Positions 41,301-56,300 of a stretch of 64,000 bases of DNA are shown piece after piece. Where the stretch lies: NCBI GenBank assembly GCA_024401295.1, contig JAKSLG010000010.1, positions 1 to 64,000 of the forward strand, read 5' to 3'. Position numbers and translations under genes: made by a program. The notes beneath the pieces are model-generated. The model saw nothing but the letters and a program-made list of their open reading frames with translations. It searched no databases and was not told the DNA's origin. Positions within the stretch are counted from its first letter, which is position 1; each line of letters opens with the position of its first letter. The stretch comes from Bacteroidales bacterium (lineage in GTDB: Bacteria > Bacteroidota > Bacteroidia > Bacteroidales > Marinilabiliaceae).

Positions 41301-44300
41301 GTATGTCGGATTTGTAACACCAGTCACATCAACGGTGATGAAGCCTGTCTCCTCGCCCTTGCAACTTACATGGCCGATTGTTGGAGGAATATTGATAAGA
41401 TTGATATCCTCAGGAACCTCGAACTGACGTATCGATGAACATCCGTTTACATCACTAACAATGACACTATATGTTCCGACAACATATTCATTCACAGCCA
41501 ACAGGTCGGCTACTGAATTGAGCGAACGTGTAATCGGACCAGAAAGCGCATACGAATATTCGCCACTCTGATTTGGAGTTCCGCCCGTTACGTATGTGCC
41601 TACAGCAATCTGGCTGTTGGTGTCGTGCAGATCCTTAAATTCATAAGTGCGATGACCATGTTCGCAATCAATATCCTTCAGAGCAATTTCAAACTTGATC
41701 TCCTCAGGCGATTCGAACTTGTGCTCGTATGTGCTTACATATATTGTATTGTTGCTATTGTCTGTTGTCTCCCACATTGCATAGCATCCGTCTGCATCAA
41801 CGGCCTGCAGGTAATATGTGCCGGCTGCGAGGTTCGAGATGTTCTGCTCGTTCGATGTGAAGCCGTTTGAACTATTCCAGAAGTATGTCAGAGGCAATTC
41901 GTCTTTCTGGCCACTGACAACGACGCTGATTGCAGCCGAATTGACGCCATAGCATGTCAACTCGACAGGAACGGCATTGATGAGATAGTTTCGCTCGGTC
42001 TCCAGCAAGAACTCCTTGGTGAGCGAGTTCATCTTATGAGCACTTGCGTCTGTAATCTCAACCGTATAGACGCCAGCTGGCTGACCTACCAGACGGCTTG
42101 CTGTCTGACCCGGAATCTGTGAGCCATTCCTATCAAACCACTTATATGTCACGTTGCTTTCGAAGCCTTCAACAAACACTTCTATCGAGCCATTGTTATA
42201 ACCTTCGCAGAATGGATTTGTCTGCTCGACATCAACAATCTTGAGTTTGTTGAGCGTGAAGTCGTACGTATCTGAACATGTCGAATTTGCAGAAACGACG
42301 TCTGTCATGGTCAATGTGTAGTTGCCGGCTTCGAGATTGTCGAATTCCACCTCGAAATGGTCTGTCACGTAGCTGTATTTAGCTTTCGCGTCACGATAGT
42401 TGACCTCGGTCGTAACACTTGAGTTGAGGCTGATCGTACGTGTCGAGAAGCCTGGCTGATCGCTCGAAAGTGTAGCGACAAGTCTGTAAGGCTCTGTGTC
42501 TGTACGACGCTCGCCACCACTGACGTTGAACTTCAGGTAACCGCCATCGTCGGTGAGAGATGCATCATCCATCTTGTAATCGACAGATGTCTTGTCAATC
42601 TCGACCTTATTGTATGTCTTGATGTCAACTTCGATGATGTTGCCATTTGCTCTATGGCTGTTTGTCTCGATATAACCGCCCGAAGCATAATTGCCGCTCG
42701 CATCATAATCAAAATATGATATCTCGGCGCCATTGCTGTCATACAGCTTATTGCATGAGTTCGCGTCGGTGATTGCTATCGTATGCGTGCCCGACAAGAG
42801 ATTGTCGAAACGATAGTAGCCTGTTGACGATACCTGAGTTGCACCGTCGAGCAACAATGTGTACGGCAGTGTGCCTCCACGTACCTGCAGAGTTATAACG
42901 CCTTCGGCAAGTGTCTCGTCGCAACTCTTGATGTCGCTGTGCGATACTGTATATGTCATTCGCTCTGGCTCATTGACAACGAACGTCTTCTCTACCGAAC
43001 AGTGGTCGTCTGCAACAACGACCTTATACTTGCCACCGACCAGACCTGTAATTGTCGATCCATAGCGATTATCCTGATGCGATGCCGTTGATGGCAATGC
43101 CGAGCCATCTTCCATGCTCCACGTATATGTGTATGTACCATTTGCAGGCAATTCACCACCTGATACCGAAATGGCAATAGAGCCATTCTTCTCGTCGAAA
43201 CATGAAACGTGGTTGACAACCTCATCGGAGATGATGATTGGCTCATACGAATCGATGACGATTGTCTCTGTTGCAACGCAGCCATTGTAGTCTGTTGCTG
43301 TAATCACATATTCACCAGCAACAAGATGATCTCGTGTAACAGGTTCTCCAGCCTCAATATTCTGCATTCTGAATGCGCCAGGCGAAACTGACAGCGCTGG
43401 ATAATAGTAGTGTGTTATGCCGCTAACATCCACCTGATTAACACGACCGCCAGAAAGCTCAATCGTTATCTCGCCCGATCTCTCACCTGGACATATCTTG
43501 CCGGCCGTTGCATTTGCAGTAATGACAAATGGAGCCGTGACATCGTTGTAGCCTACTGAAACTTCCTCGGTGAACGAACCGCCGTCAACATCTTCTACGC
43601 GAACGACATACGTACCTTCTGCATAGCCCTTGTATGCGAGCAATGTACTGCCAGCATAGTTTTCGGTCTGAAGGACATCGTCGATGTAGATGTTGAATGG
43701 ACTCTTACCGCTGCGGATCATGACGTTGATTACGCCTGTTGATTCACCGAAGCAGTTTATCGGATCTGTCGTCACGTCAACATCGAGCGCGCCATTATCG
43801 CGTACGATAATCGGATATATGTCTGACTCACAACCTGTTCCATCCTTGTCAACGATACGTGCATAGTATGTACCCTTGGCAAGACCGGTCAGATTATAGA
43901 CGTTATTCTTGTTTGTATTTGCCGAGAAGCTGTTTCCAGCAGCTGTTGGATCGACAATGCTGAGGCTGTAAACGCCCGTTGCTTCGTCGTGCATTATCGT
44001 ATAGTTCTGCCACTGCAATTGCCATGGCTGCGTTCCGCCCATCACCTTGTCGATGATGATGCTACCGTTTGCACCACCCATGACAGAGACATTGCGAACT
44101 GTATATTCAAGAGCGAGTTTCTCCGGCGAGTTGATGACGAACGGATAAACGACATCACAACCCTTCGAGTCTATCACGTGCAGGTTATAGCTGCCTCGCT
44201 TCAAGTCTTCTACCAATGTTTCGTCTGGATCTGTCACATCTGCAGCCGTAGCAGAACTGTTGTTTGGAAGATCTGTTCCTGGTATGTAGTACTTATAATC

Positions 44301-47300
44301 AGGAGTGCCACCCGATACCTTAAATGTGATCTTGCCGTCTGCCAATCCGAAGCATGAGACATCTTCCATGGCTGTTGCAGTAACTGTAACAGGCTCTTCA
44401 GGACCTGTTATCGTAAATTCACGCGAATCAACGCAACCATGAACGCGGTCTGTTACAACAACCTGATATGTTCCAGCAACAAGACCTGTCGCATTGCTTG
44501 TATATTGCGTGATGCTGCTTGGAAGGTCGTTGCCTATCCATGTGTACAGATAGCTGCCAGAACCGCCCTGAACAGCCATGCTGATTGTACCATTATCAGC
44601 ACCGAAGCATGTAACATCTGTCTTAGTTCCTTCAACAGAGAATGGATAGCTTTCGCCGATGACAATCTCCAACCAATCAGAAGCCGATGGATAGAAGCAG
44701 CTGCTTGTGCCGCTTGCCATGCTTCTTTCCTGATTGTCGCGAACTCTTACCTTGTATGTTCCCTTTGCAAGATTGCTTCGAGAATTCAAAGCTGAGAATG
44801 ACTCCGCAGGCAAATCTTCCCATTCATAACTGTAATCGCCAGAACCGCCGTTTACCGAGATGCGTATCGAACCGGTATCGCTTCCCTTACATGTCGAATT
44901 CGATGATGTGTACGTTACGTTCAATGGGTTGACGAATGTCACAGAACGAGTCTCCGAGCAGTTGATTGCGCCACTCGCCGAAACAACAGCCGCCGTCGCA
45001 GAATATGTTCCGCTGACAAGACCTATCGCTCCACCGTCCTGAATATGGCCGGATGTCACACCATAGCTTGTATTCGTACCATCCCAAGAGAGACGGATCT
45101 TTATCTCATAGAAGTTGCCATTCTTCTGATATACAACATTCAAATCCTTGTTCGTCGAATCCCAAGAATAGCCTTCTGTTCTGCCGGCCAAATTGCCCTG
45201 ATTCAATTTTGCCTCCATTGTTGCACGTCTCAAGTCGGCATCATCAAAGGCCATCGTCAACTTACCATGCTGTCCGTCGCAATCAACATCAACGGTCTTG
45301 TCAAGCTTGAAGCTGATAGAAACAGGTTCATGAACAACGGCATTAGCCTCAAAATATGCGCCATCAGCATCCGTCACACGGACCATATAACTGCCTGCAG
45401 CCACATTGTTGAGCTGTGATGATGTCTGTCCGCTGATCGCGACGAAGAGCGAACTTTCGTCAGCCTTATACCACTGATAACGATATGGATTGACACCATT
45501 GAATGTCTTGCCGCCTGTCGCAATAACTTCTACGGCACCATCAGACATACCCGAGCATGATACATCATGAACAGATGTCGTTGCACTCAATGCTGTATAT
45601 GAATCGATAGTGGCTGACGTATGAGCCGTACAAGAACCGTTTGTTACTTCGATATAATAAGAACCTGCAGCCAAGTCGCTGAGCGATGGCTCTGTTGTCG
45701 TGTTTACAAGTGTTCCTGTGTTATCTGATCCCAGATACCACTTATATGTATATCCGAGCGAAGGATTACCGCCAGCAACGCTCAGGCTTATCGCGCCATT
45801 CGTTGCATTTGTGATTGGCGTAATGCCGACAAGTGTCAACTCAAGTTCGTCATACATTGTCACGCTATGTGAGTGGTCTGCTGTCGAACATCCGCTCTGT
45901 GGCACAAGCGTCAGTTTGAGTTCACCACCATTTGGAATACCGCTGACATTACCGACCTTGTGATATCCATCAGAATCTGCAGTTCCCGGCAATGTCGTTG
46001 CACCGCTCGCTATGTCAGAAGTATAACGATAGCTCTGGTTGCGTGTCGTCAACGAGCCACTCCAGTTCAGATAACGCGAAGGATCTGCACGATACTCCTT
46101 GATGAAGTCTGTATATGTTGACTTAACCCATAATTCAACTGTGCGACCTGATACGTTACATTCATCTTTAACTACGAGCTTGAAGTCAGGTGTCTGATCC
46201 TCTGAAATCACAATATTGCCAGACTCGGCATAGCATCCGTTTTCATCGCCACCTTCATAGATACGGACCTTATATGTTCCAGCAGAGAATCCGCTGAATG
46301 TCTGCGCACGACCTGAATTTGTCGAAGTCATAGCGCCCTGACCGATTACTCCTGACTCGAGCTTGGTGTAATCTGTCGTACCCGAAGTGAGCTTATACCA
46401 TGCATAATGGACATCTGTGGCACTTACACCAGATGTTGTCACATTGACAGTTACCGTACCATCGTTGTTTCCGAAGCACGATACATCTGTATGCGATGAT
46501 TCCGATATCGAGAGCGACTTGTCATAGTCGAGAACAACGTCTTCAATCTTATATGTACCGGCATTTCCTGCTGTTTCGTCGGTGATAGATATCGAATATG
46601 TGCCCTTGTCGAGGTCATAGAGGCGCAAACCGCTCTGTGTCACCTGTGCCGAGGCCGTATTGCCTGTGCCACCTGTCTCATATACCGTAGTGCCGTCTTT
46701 CTTTACCTCATACTTTATCTTCGACAAGTCGAATGGCGTTGAAAGACGCAACTCAATCACACCATCCGTCGATGTGATGCACGATGGATTGGTTGGCGAC
46801 GTGCGGACATACAGACCAAATGTTATCTCCTCATAACATGTACTTTCGTCATTACCAATGTTTGTCACACGCAATGAATAAACACCTGGAGTGAGGTCTG
46901 ATATCGTGTGAGAACCTGTTGTTGTCCACGTATCGGTCTTCTGGCTCGCATTTGCGATTGAATTATTCACAAGAACATATCGGTAGCCATTCTCCTCTTT
47001 ACCACCGCCGACTTCAACAGTAACACTATTTGTTCCACCACTATTCTCGTCCAATTCGAAACCAGTAAGAGTAACGACAACAGGATCCGGCTGAGAAATT
47101 TCTTCTGGATATATTGCTTCCGAAGAACAATGAGCATCAGTTATCACAATCGTATATGTACCCTTCTCTAGTCCATCAAACACAAGTTCCTGGTATTCTG
47201 TAGCCTGTTGCTCTGCCTGAACATGTGATGACGAAGCATCGCCAAGTTTCAACTTGACTGTATAAGGTGCCTGACCGCCATGAGGGCGAACTGTTATCTT

Positions 47301-50300
47301 ACCGAGACCGGCATCTGTTGCACAGCTTACGATATCTGTGTGACCGGTTTCTGCTACAATCTTGTATGAATCGAGGAAGATGTATCTAGGTTTCTCACAC
47401 TCTGACTGACCTGTTGTTGCATCAGCTACACCTGCTGTTGTGACTGTCACCTCATACCAGCCTGCAGGACCCGATGTTACAACATTTGTTGATGTAGGGA
47501 GAATATTTACTCTTTCAACGATTGTTCCTGGGGTAATGTCAACCCAATCAGCCTCTGTCCCACTTGGCTCCGCTGTTATCGTTGCAGAATTCTTCAAATA
47601 TCTCCATGAATATGTATAACCATACTCTCTATAAACAGGAGATGCTGTAACTGTAATCCTGCCATCGTCACCATTATCACAGTTGACTTTGACGGTCTCT
47701 ACAGCAATACCTATCGAAGACGGCAGGAATATTGACTCTGAGTGGTAGCAAGCTGGATTGTTGCTGTCTGTGATTGTCAAAGTGTAGTTTCCACCTCTAG
47801 GCTGAGCAATAGTCTTAGTGTCAACACTATAATCATATGCATTTGTACCAGCAGCCAAGCTGTCGGCCGACCATACGAACGAGAATCGGCCAGACTCTGA
47901 TGCGTAGCTGAAATCCTGAACCTCAATCTGACGATTTGCGATGTCACACATGTCGGCAACTGCCAGTTTGAACGTAATCGGCTTTATGCCCTCAACTGGG
48001 TGAGATTCAGACTCTGTACATTCCTCAACTCTTGCACCTGCAACTATCTTATATGTTGTTGCTGTAATTGTATAAGAGATACTTTCTGGCGTATTTGTTG
48101 CATCAAGTTTAGTTGGCAGATTGATAACCTGAAGAGCATAGAGATTGTCACCCTCGTTATATACCGATGGTTCAACCTCTGTACTGAGGAATCCGCCAGG
48201 ACCACTCCATACGAACTTGGTCATGGCTTTGATTTCAGCAATAGTCTTGCCTTCAAAATCGCTTCCCGACAAGCGGACAATAGCAACTACGTTATTGCCG
48301 TCGCCTGCGCATGTCTCTTTTGACTCAATGAAGTCAACAAACTCGATGTTTTTCTTGTTTGTAAGAACAATTTCCTCTACGACAAGAGCACAGTCACCAC
48401 CATTTGTGACATCTGCTGTTCTTCCAGCATCCTTTACGGTAACCTTATATGTTCCTTCAATCAGGTCGTTGAGCTCAGATCCATTAGGATCATTTGCCCC
48501 TAAATCACCACTAATAGCTTCCCATTCGTAGAACAATTCACCGATATTATTACGGACATCAAGCGATATTCGGCCTGTGTTGGCATTAGAAGAGCACAAC
48601 GGATCTTCAACGATCGGTGTAACTGTCATCTGAACGAGGACTGCAGGATCGAATGTGAACGAACATGCGTTCTCCTGGTTTGCAGCATCAGTATTGTTGA
48701 CTGTGTTGAGGTCGAAGAGCTGAATGACATACGAACCTTCGTAAAGGTCTGTAAGCGTAATCTTACCACCCTTCACTTCGTTCGTTTGTCCGATATTATC
48801 AATAGGAACAATGGCTGTTTCGGAACCTGTCTTGTATGTCACACCATCCTTATAGACGATATATGCGACATTTATCGTTCCAGAAGGATCTTCCTTAGCT
48901 CCTGTGAATGTAGCAACAATCTCACCTTCACCTGGCTTACAGAGCATCGACTTGAGGCTGTAGCCCTCAATAGTGCTCATGTTCTTGATCTTGATTGGCT
49001 CGATTTCTGATGTTGCTGGATCATCGCCTACTGCTACTGTAACGCCATTGGCATCAGTAACTGTGATAAGGTAATCGCCAGCAGCAAGGCCCGATATTGT
49101 GAAACGGGCTGTATTGTCAAAACCTTCATCAGCAGGAATTTCATCTTGACTATCAGAATATGGCACCACAACACCACCGTTCTTCACGATGTATGGAGCC
49201 TTACCTGTTATGACAAGGTTGATAGCGCCTGTTGGCTCTGTATTCTGCGAGTTGGCACACTTGACATCTTCTACTGTATATTCAACCTGCAAGCGGTTGA
49301 GCTGAACTGTATAATCTTTTGACAACCAACACTTCTCGCGGTCGTTGGCAACAAGATAATATGTTCCGGCAGCAAGATCGAGCAACTTAGGCTGCGAAGT
49401 GTTTGAAGTGGTCTGAACATGTTCATTTGCAAATGCCGCGTCATCATACCACTTCCACTCGAAGTCTGGGCCATTGCCACCATCAAGACCACGGATAGAA
49501 ATCTCACCATTATGCGTTCCGTTATCTGGCTTGATATATTCGAGGTCGAGAACAATCTCTGTAGGCTGGTCGATATGCTGATCGGCCGTTGTCGTAGAAC
49601 ATTGCGTATTGCCATCTATTGCCGTTACGACTACATAGTAATCACCACGTCCGAATGTAGTACCCGTAGGCAATTCGAACGTATGTGTTGAAGAACCATC
49701 TGCACCAATTGTCTCATCCGCCTGAAGAACCTGAGTTGAAGAGGTCGTTGTCACGCCACTTGCATCGGTCACGTAGTTCTTCTTCCACAACGTATAACGA
49801 TGTGTCTTTGTTGCAGCTGCACCCCAAGATGCTTCTGCTGTGATTGTTGCAGTAGAATGGTTGTTTGTTCTATCACCATTAGCGTCACTCTCAAAGCTTT
49901 CAGGAGAACAGAGATAATCGACATGACCGGTTATCTGAGCCGAGATAAGTGGCTGAACATCTACCTTCTTCTCGTAAGTACAAGACATGATTGTCTCGCT
50001 TGCTCCATTGAAGTTCTGGCTTTCCCAACGAGCTGTAACTGTAGCTTTTATCTCAGCAGCTGTCGTAATGCGCGTATTGTCGATTACGAATGTTGCTGGC
50101 GTCGACTGAGGTATTTCTGCATCTGACAGGAGGATGGTCTCATTCGCTCCTTCAACAAGACTGAATGTCACGAAGAGACGAGTATCGTGATTATTCTTAT
50201 ATGTAACAGGAATACCGTTCCATCCACCGTTGGCATTGATTGTCACCGTGCTCTCGCATGAGCTGTACTCAAGAGCATCGATATTCACAAGACCCGGTTC

Positions 50301-53300
50301 ATAGATATAGAATGTCTTGGTTGTTGAGCATCCCTTGTCATCCTTTGCAGTCAACTCATACTGACCTTTCTGCAAGCCTGTGAAACGGTAGTTGTGAGTC
50401 GTAGCAGAAGTTCCGCTTCCAATAGTTATAGCTGCACCATCGGCATCAGCTGCTAATGCATCGAAATACACATCTTCGTTACAAGTCATCCAGCTACCAT
50501 CTGTAGCTGCAGGGTTCTCCTTCTGAATGCGACGCAAAGAGTAGGTATAGAGAGCAAGATTTGTCTGGTCGTTGACATTACCACCACGCATTGTGCGTAT
50601 CTGCATGATACCATCGTTAGCGCTCTGCTTCTGACCTGAACCATCAAGAGTGACGCAAGTCACATCGCGGAGGTAGAGGTCGCCAATCTGAACAGGCTCG
50701 TCAGGCTCGGTGATGGTGAAATCCATCGAATAGAGACATGATGGATAGTCTTCGTACTTAAACCATATTGTATAGTTGCCAGCCATGAGCTTGTCAACCT
50801 CAATCTTGTTTGTCACAAGTGCCTGACCATCAACAGCTGTGCTCGCTGTGTTAGATTCTGTATATGTATTAGTTGTCTCAAGACCAATGCTTGTCACTGT
50901 GTATGTAGCCGCCGTACCATACTGAGACATCTTCTTCCAACCAGATGCATCCGAAGCTACGCTAACGCCCTGTGCTTCAATTATATAATTAACCTTTGGA
51001 GCAAAAGCGTGATAGAATGGCGTGTTCTTGATTGCCGCGGCAATTGTTCCACCTGTGCCATTATTTGCTTGCAGATGTGTAAATGTGATCTCTGCCTTAC
51101 CATCACGACCATCCTTACAGCTTACTGGTGTAAATGTGTAGGAAGCAGTAATCTCTGGCAAAGCTTTGATTTCAAACTCAACTGTATTAAAACATGAAGT
51201 GTTTGCACCTGCATAAATCGATGCAGAATATACACCTGGCTCGAGGCCACTGAGCGTCGTGCTTGGATTGACAATCACTTCACCCGAACCCTTACGCCAT
51301 ACAACAGAGCGCTCGGCAGGAGCAGAGAGACCCTCAAACGATATGGCTGCCGTTCCAAGACCGACACAATTGCCGGCATCTGTACAGCAGTTGTACTTTT
51401 CTATTACATCAATCTTGAAATCAACAGGATCTATCTCGCTGATATTCTGAACACTTGACTTAAAGACACAACCTGTAACGTTGTCCGTAATCTTAAGAAT
51501 ATAAGCGCCCTTAGCTCCTGTGAAGATATGGGTCGTATTTGGCAATACCTGACCATCAATATTACCGATACCATTTGCGGCAGATGCATACGCGTCAGCC
51601 TTATACCATTCGTAAGAGAAGTCGCTTGAACCAGCCGAAGGTGTTATCTCAACGCCCTGACGAACCAATTTCGTCAATGTGATCACACCGTTGTTCTGAT
51701 CCTTACATGCATCATCAATCACGAACTCAGTATCTACGTTCGGGTGCGTTGAAGGATAGATATATGCAATAACCTTGTCGCAACCTCCATTATCCGAACC
51801 CGTGATAGTTGCAGAAGATGATGGATTTGTCAATTCGCCTCGAGCGTAGAGTTCACCGTTACCCGCTGCGGCTGTCTTACCTTTCGGATATACATACAGG
51901 AACTCATTATCACTTGAAATTTCATACAAGATTGATAATGAAGCTGTTATATTCCAGCCACTTGGCTTATATACAACCTTATTTGTCGCAGCATCCTTTA
52001 CCTTGAGACGTATCTGGTCATCAACATAATATCCATTTGCATTTGGCGTATTAAGGATCTCCATCTCGTAGTTTGACGTACCAGTTTCAACATCAGACAA
52101 GGTAAACTTATAATAACCATAATCCTTCTGTTCAAGATTCTGGAGATCGACAGTCAGAATTGGTGTCAGCACGTCAAGAGCTGGATTATTTGCCCAATTG
52201 TCCTTAAGTTTCTTATCTGTGTCAACGAAGAATGAGCAATATTCAATGTCCTTACTCCACTGCATCTCATGCTTTGGAGCAACATAGTACTGCTTGCGAA
52301 TTGTCTGGAAACATCCGCCATAAGTGTCGACATCCGACTGGAATATATAGTTGATGTTATAAACACCCGGCGACAAGTTCTGTGGGTTGAAGTAGAACTT
52401 ACCCATATTGTCATTGATGCTGCCATCGGTAGGAACGCTGGTCAAAGTTGTACCAGCCTCAACGCCTGGCTCCTGACGTTCAACAACCGACAATGACGCT
52501 GTCGTAAGCATCTGAGGACCTGTAAGATTGTTTGCCTGATTAATCTGGTTGAACTCAGATACAACATCTGCGTATGAGTAGCAATCATCTCCTTCAACTT
52601 CAGTCACATCCAAAGGGTTTGCCAATGTCTGACCCATAGTTGTCAGGTAAGCATCAACAGCAGACTTCGAGTAGAAACGACGAGTAATAGAGTTGAAATG
52701 ATTGTCGTATATAAACTCAAGGCCGAAATTCTTACCCGATGTTGCACCCTGAAGTGTAATCTCAAACCATCCCTTACCTGGAACCGTACCTGTGCCGAGA
52801 CTTGGGTGGTGTGTTTCCAACAAATAACTACCTTCATCAGAACGACAGAACGTACGAGGCTCTGCAGAGTCAGAAGTATTCGACTTAACAGCAAAAGATA
52901 CTGGTGCAAAGTTGTTTATGTATGTGATGGTGTTTACTCGATAGGTACAAGCGCCACCATCATAAGTGTAATAAACAGTTGCAGCAGGGCGGTCAGTCCT
53001 ACGATATTCCTTGATATACTTGTCAAGATCGAGGTAAGCGACCTGACCAATATTATCGTAGTAGAATGTAACCGCGTTACCGAGAGCATCAGATCCCGAC
53101 TGAGTTGTAAGTCCCTGAGGCAGAGTCAATCCGAGACGAGTAAATGCTGCATCAATCTGTGATTTTGTCTGCAAGAGAATTCTGTCATCGACGCCGCTGA
53201 TAGTGAAGTAACCCGGTACTGTCGAACCGGCAGCATGGAAAAGCTGCAAAGAGTTCTCCGAAGCCATAGTCAAGTTATCAACAACCGACTTGGCCGTTGT

Positions 53301-56300
53301 ACAGATATCTCGTGGCAAGTCGATTGTCAATGACTGACCATTGTCGAGATAAATACGACGTGAGAACGCAACACCACAGCCGACATAGTAGAGCACGCGG
53401 TAGTCGGTGTTTGGCTCAAGAGCCGTAGTATATACAGCGTATGTTGATGAGAACTTCTCGAGAGGGAAGTTGTCTTGCGTAATCTGTATCAAACCATCCT
53501 GACCATCAACTGGGTTTGTTGGAACAGGTCGTTCATTTCCATTTTCATCCTTCAACGTCTGGATGTAGAATGTACCAGGGACCTGACCATTAATAAGGTT
53601 TGTTGGTTTGAAGCACAAGAGGTTATCAACTCTGTAAAGGTCTGGATTAGTGCTATTTGTATTCCAGCAGAGCTGAATTGAAGGAGCAGCATCGTTGATG
53701 AGATCACCCACATGAACAGAGCCAGTAGCGGTCAAAGCGAACCACTCATCTTTGTTCAACTCTGAGTAATTTGAAGCAGCAACATCTGCTTTCTTAACAG
53801 GGAAGTCACCATTATCACTTGAGTTCATATACGATCTGCCGTAGTAAACAGCAAACGGATCTGACTCACTCACGACAAAGACATCCCACTCTTTCTTCTG
53901 CTCACATCTTACACTTCCAAGATGATTGTCATCTGAAACGAATGTCCATTCAAAATGATACTGACCTGCACCCGAAGCACCAGACTCGTGTTCCCAAATG
54001 AACGACGGAGTGATTGTTCCATCATCATTCAAGTCGAAATCAACCGAACCGATTCCGTTGCCATCATAAGTAACAATCGGCATGCCAGTAATTGCCGAGT
54101 TGGTGATAGTATATACTTTCTCAGAATTTGCATAGTATGTATATGTTCCATCGGCAGCAATCGATTCCACCTTCTTCACTACAATGGTACTTGTACCCGC
54201 AACTCCTTCATAATCATAATTGTAATCATTATAAGGATCGCTTGTTGGGAATGCAGCTCCATTAACAGTATTATTTACGTCTAAACGGCGTGAAGGATAA
54301 TTGATCATCACTCGAACACGGCTATCGTTAAATGCACAATAGCTACGCTGCATATTATGCTCGAGTTCACGAAGTATGCGGATGTTACGAGATACCGAAG
54401 CATTACATTGGTCGTTGGTATTGCTTCGACACTCTGCACCATTATCTACATAGAGAGTGATTGTTCCTTCGTTGCCATTGCCAAGATCAGATGGCGTAAA
54501 GTAGTAATACTCAATGCCTTGATCCGGATCATCATTCTTATACTTGGCATGAACAAAGTTGCCTCCTGCGAATTCATAGTAGTAGTCGTTGACACCTGGA
54601 TTCGTATAAGAGGTAAGGTCGAGAGGCATCTTGTGATAGTATGCTCCATTTGCCACAAGGTCGGCATCCGTCAATTGATCGGCAGAACGTATGCCAGTAT
54701 TACGGAAGTCATAATAAGCATCTTCTGTAACAACAACATTTTCAGAAATTGTTCCTGTAATTCTGTCCTTAGAGATCTTCGACACAACAGTCACCTTGAC
54801 ACCATCAGGACAAGCGACCGAAACAGTTCTGTTACCCCAAGGTGCACTATATGTAAACGTACTTGCATTAGCAGGTCCGTTAAATGAATCTTCATGCGTT
54901 CTCTGCTCAGAATATCCTGCAGGCCAATCAGTTAAGACATAGTTATACTCTCTAACTCGCTTGCCTGTATGAGGTACGAGGTTTGCGGCATTGTTCGCCT
55001 TGTCGTATGACAAGATTGGAGTCATATCATCATAGTACTGATAGATATATACGTATGGCACAAGCTGATACTTGCCATCGTCTGTCGGACAGATGTAGTC
55101 TTCTGAGTATCCACGCTGGAAGCCATCAGGCATATCCTTTATCTTGAAGAAGATTTCATCGGCAACAGGCTGGAAGAGTTTCGATTCCTTCTTAACAGTA
55201 TAAACACATCCTGTAGCGCCGTCTTTATACTCGTATGTAAACTCTATCGTCTTACCGTTAGCGTTACCACGATATCTCAAGACAGGGCTGAATGTGTATC
55301 TCCACTCCAAACCATCATCTGTAGGCTGGTCCGATTCGAGCACACCTTCGCAATACAATCTTGCATAACCATAATTGTTGAGAATTGTATTTGGCGAACC
55401 TTCGACTGTGATCAAGTCGTTAGTACAGTAGCAGTCATCAGCAAGAATCTTATACTCGGTAATGTTGCGCTTCTTGTTGACTGTCATCTTACCATCTGTA
55501 TAGAAGACATCAGAACACCACGATGCTTTATAGCGGATGGTATATGTTATTGAGTTGTCACCATTATTGACTAACGGAGTAAAGCCCGGGCAGTTCGCTG
55601 CAAGATATGTCGGGTCGATACCATTTGGTGTAAAGATCTTAGGGTCAAAATAGTATGAACCATTGATCTTCGTTGTAATCTGGCAGAGGTCAGTCTGGTC
55701 AGCACCAACGATCCAATATGTACCATCACCTGGGAAGAAGTACTCCTTGAGTGAAACCGGATCGGAGTCTTCACAGATAGACCAACGTGGGTCATCCTGA
55801 TCAATCTGAAGATCAGTAGTGTTAGGCTTGATGAGAACAATCTTCTCAATCACATTTGACGCACAAAGTTCATCACCTACGGCGTTACCATCCTGTGAAC
55901 GAACATAGTAATGGAAAATGTAGTTGCCGTTATCGTCATAGAGTGTGCGGTCGTTGATGAGAGCCGGGTTGAGGCTGAGGCTATGCTCGCGAGGGATCTC
56001 AGCTGTGAACGTATAGTGCGAACCGTTCGTGTTGTCGTCGAGACCTGTATAGACAGGAGTTGCGGCATCAACGTTCGGGTCCTTGTACCAGTAGTAACGA
56101 GTGTTGACTGTTTCGCCAGCAGACGAAGCAACAAGATTTGTCTCGCTACCCTCGCAGGCTACGGCACCACCATCAGATGTTGTCATCGAGACATTAGGGT
56201 CACTTGGCTGAGGCTCGATAGAGAAGACCACTTCCGTCGAATGGCAGTTGACATCGAAGACATCGCTTGTCGTAACCCAGATTCGGACGTCACCTGTTGT

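Larger units (their letters stand above)
30541..51400 (-). repeat. Array of about 65-70 SprB-type repeats
   Basis: Units of about 95-100 residues with the SprB core C-G--dG-I-v-v-GG--pY-Y-W, then a short turn, L--G-Y-v-v-Da-GC. By eye 56 units were placed between 47,340 and 30,540 and about 12 more irregular ones between 51,400 and 47,340. The units are not interchangeable: their order repeats with a period of 15 (see the sub-features). The Cys pair in each unit could form a disulfide outside the cell. Confidence 0.88.
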
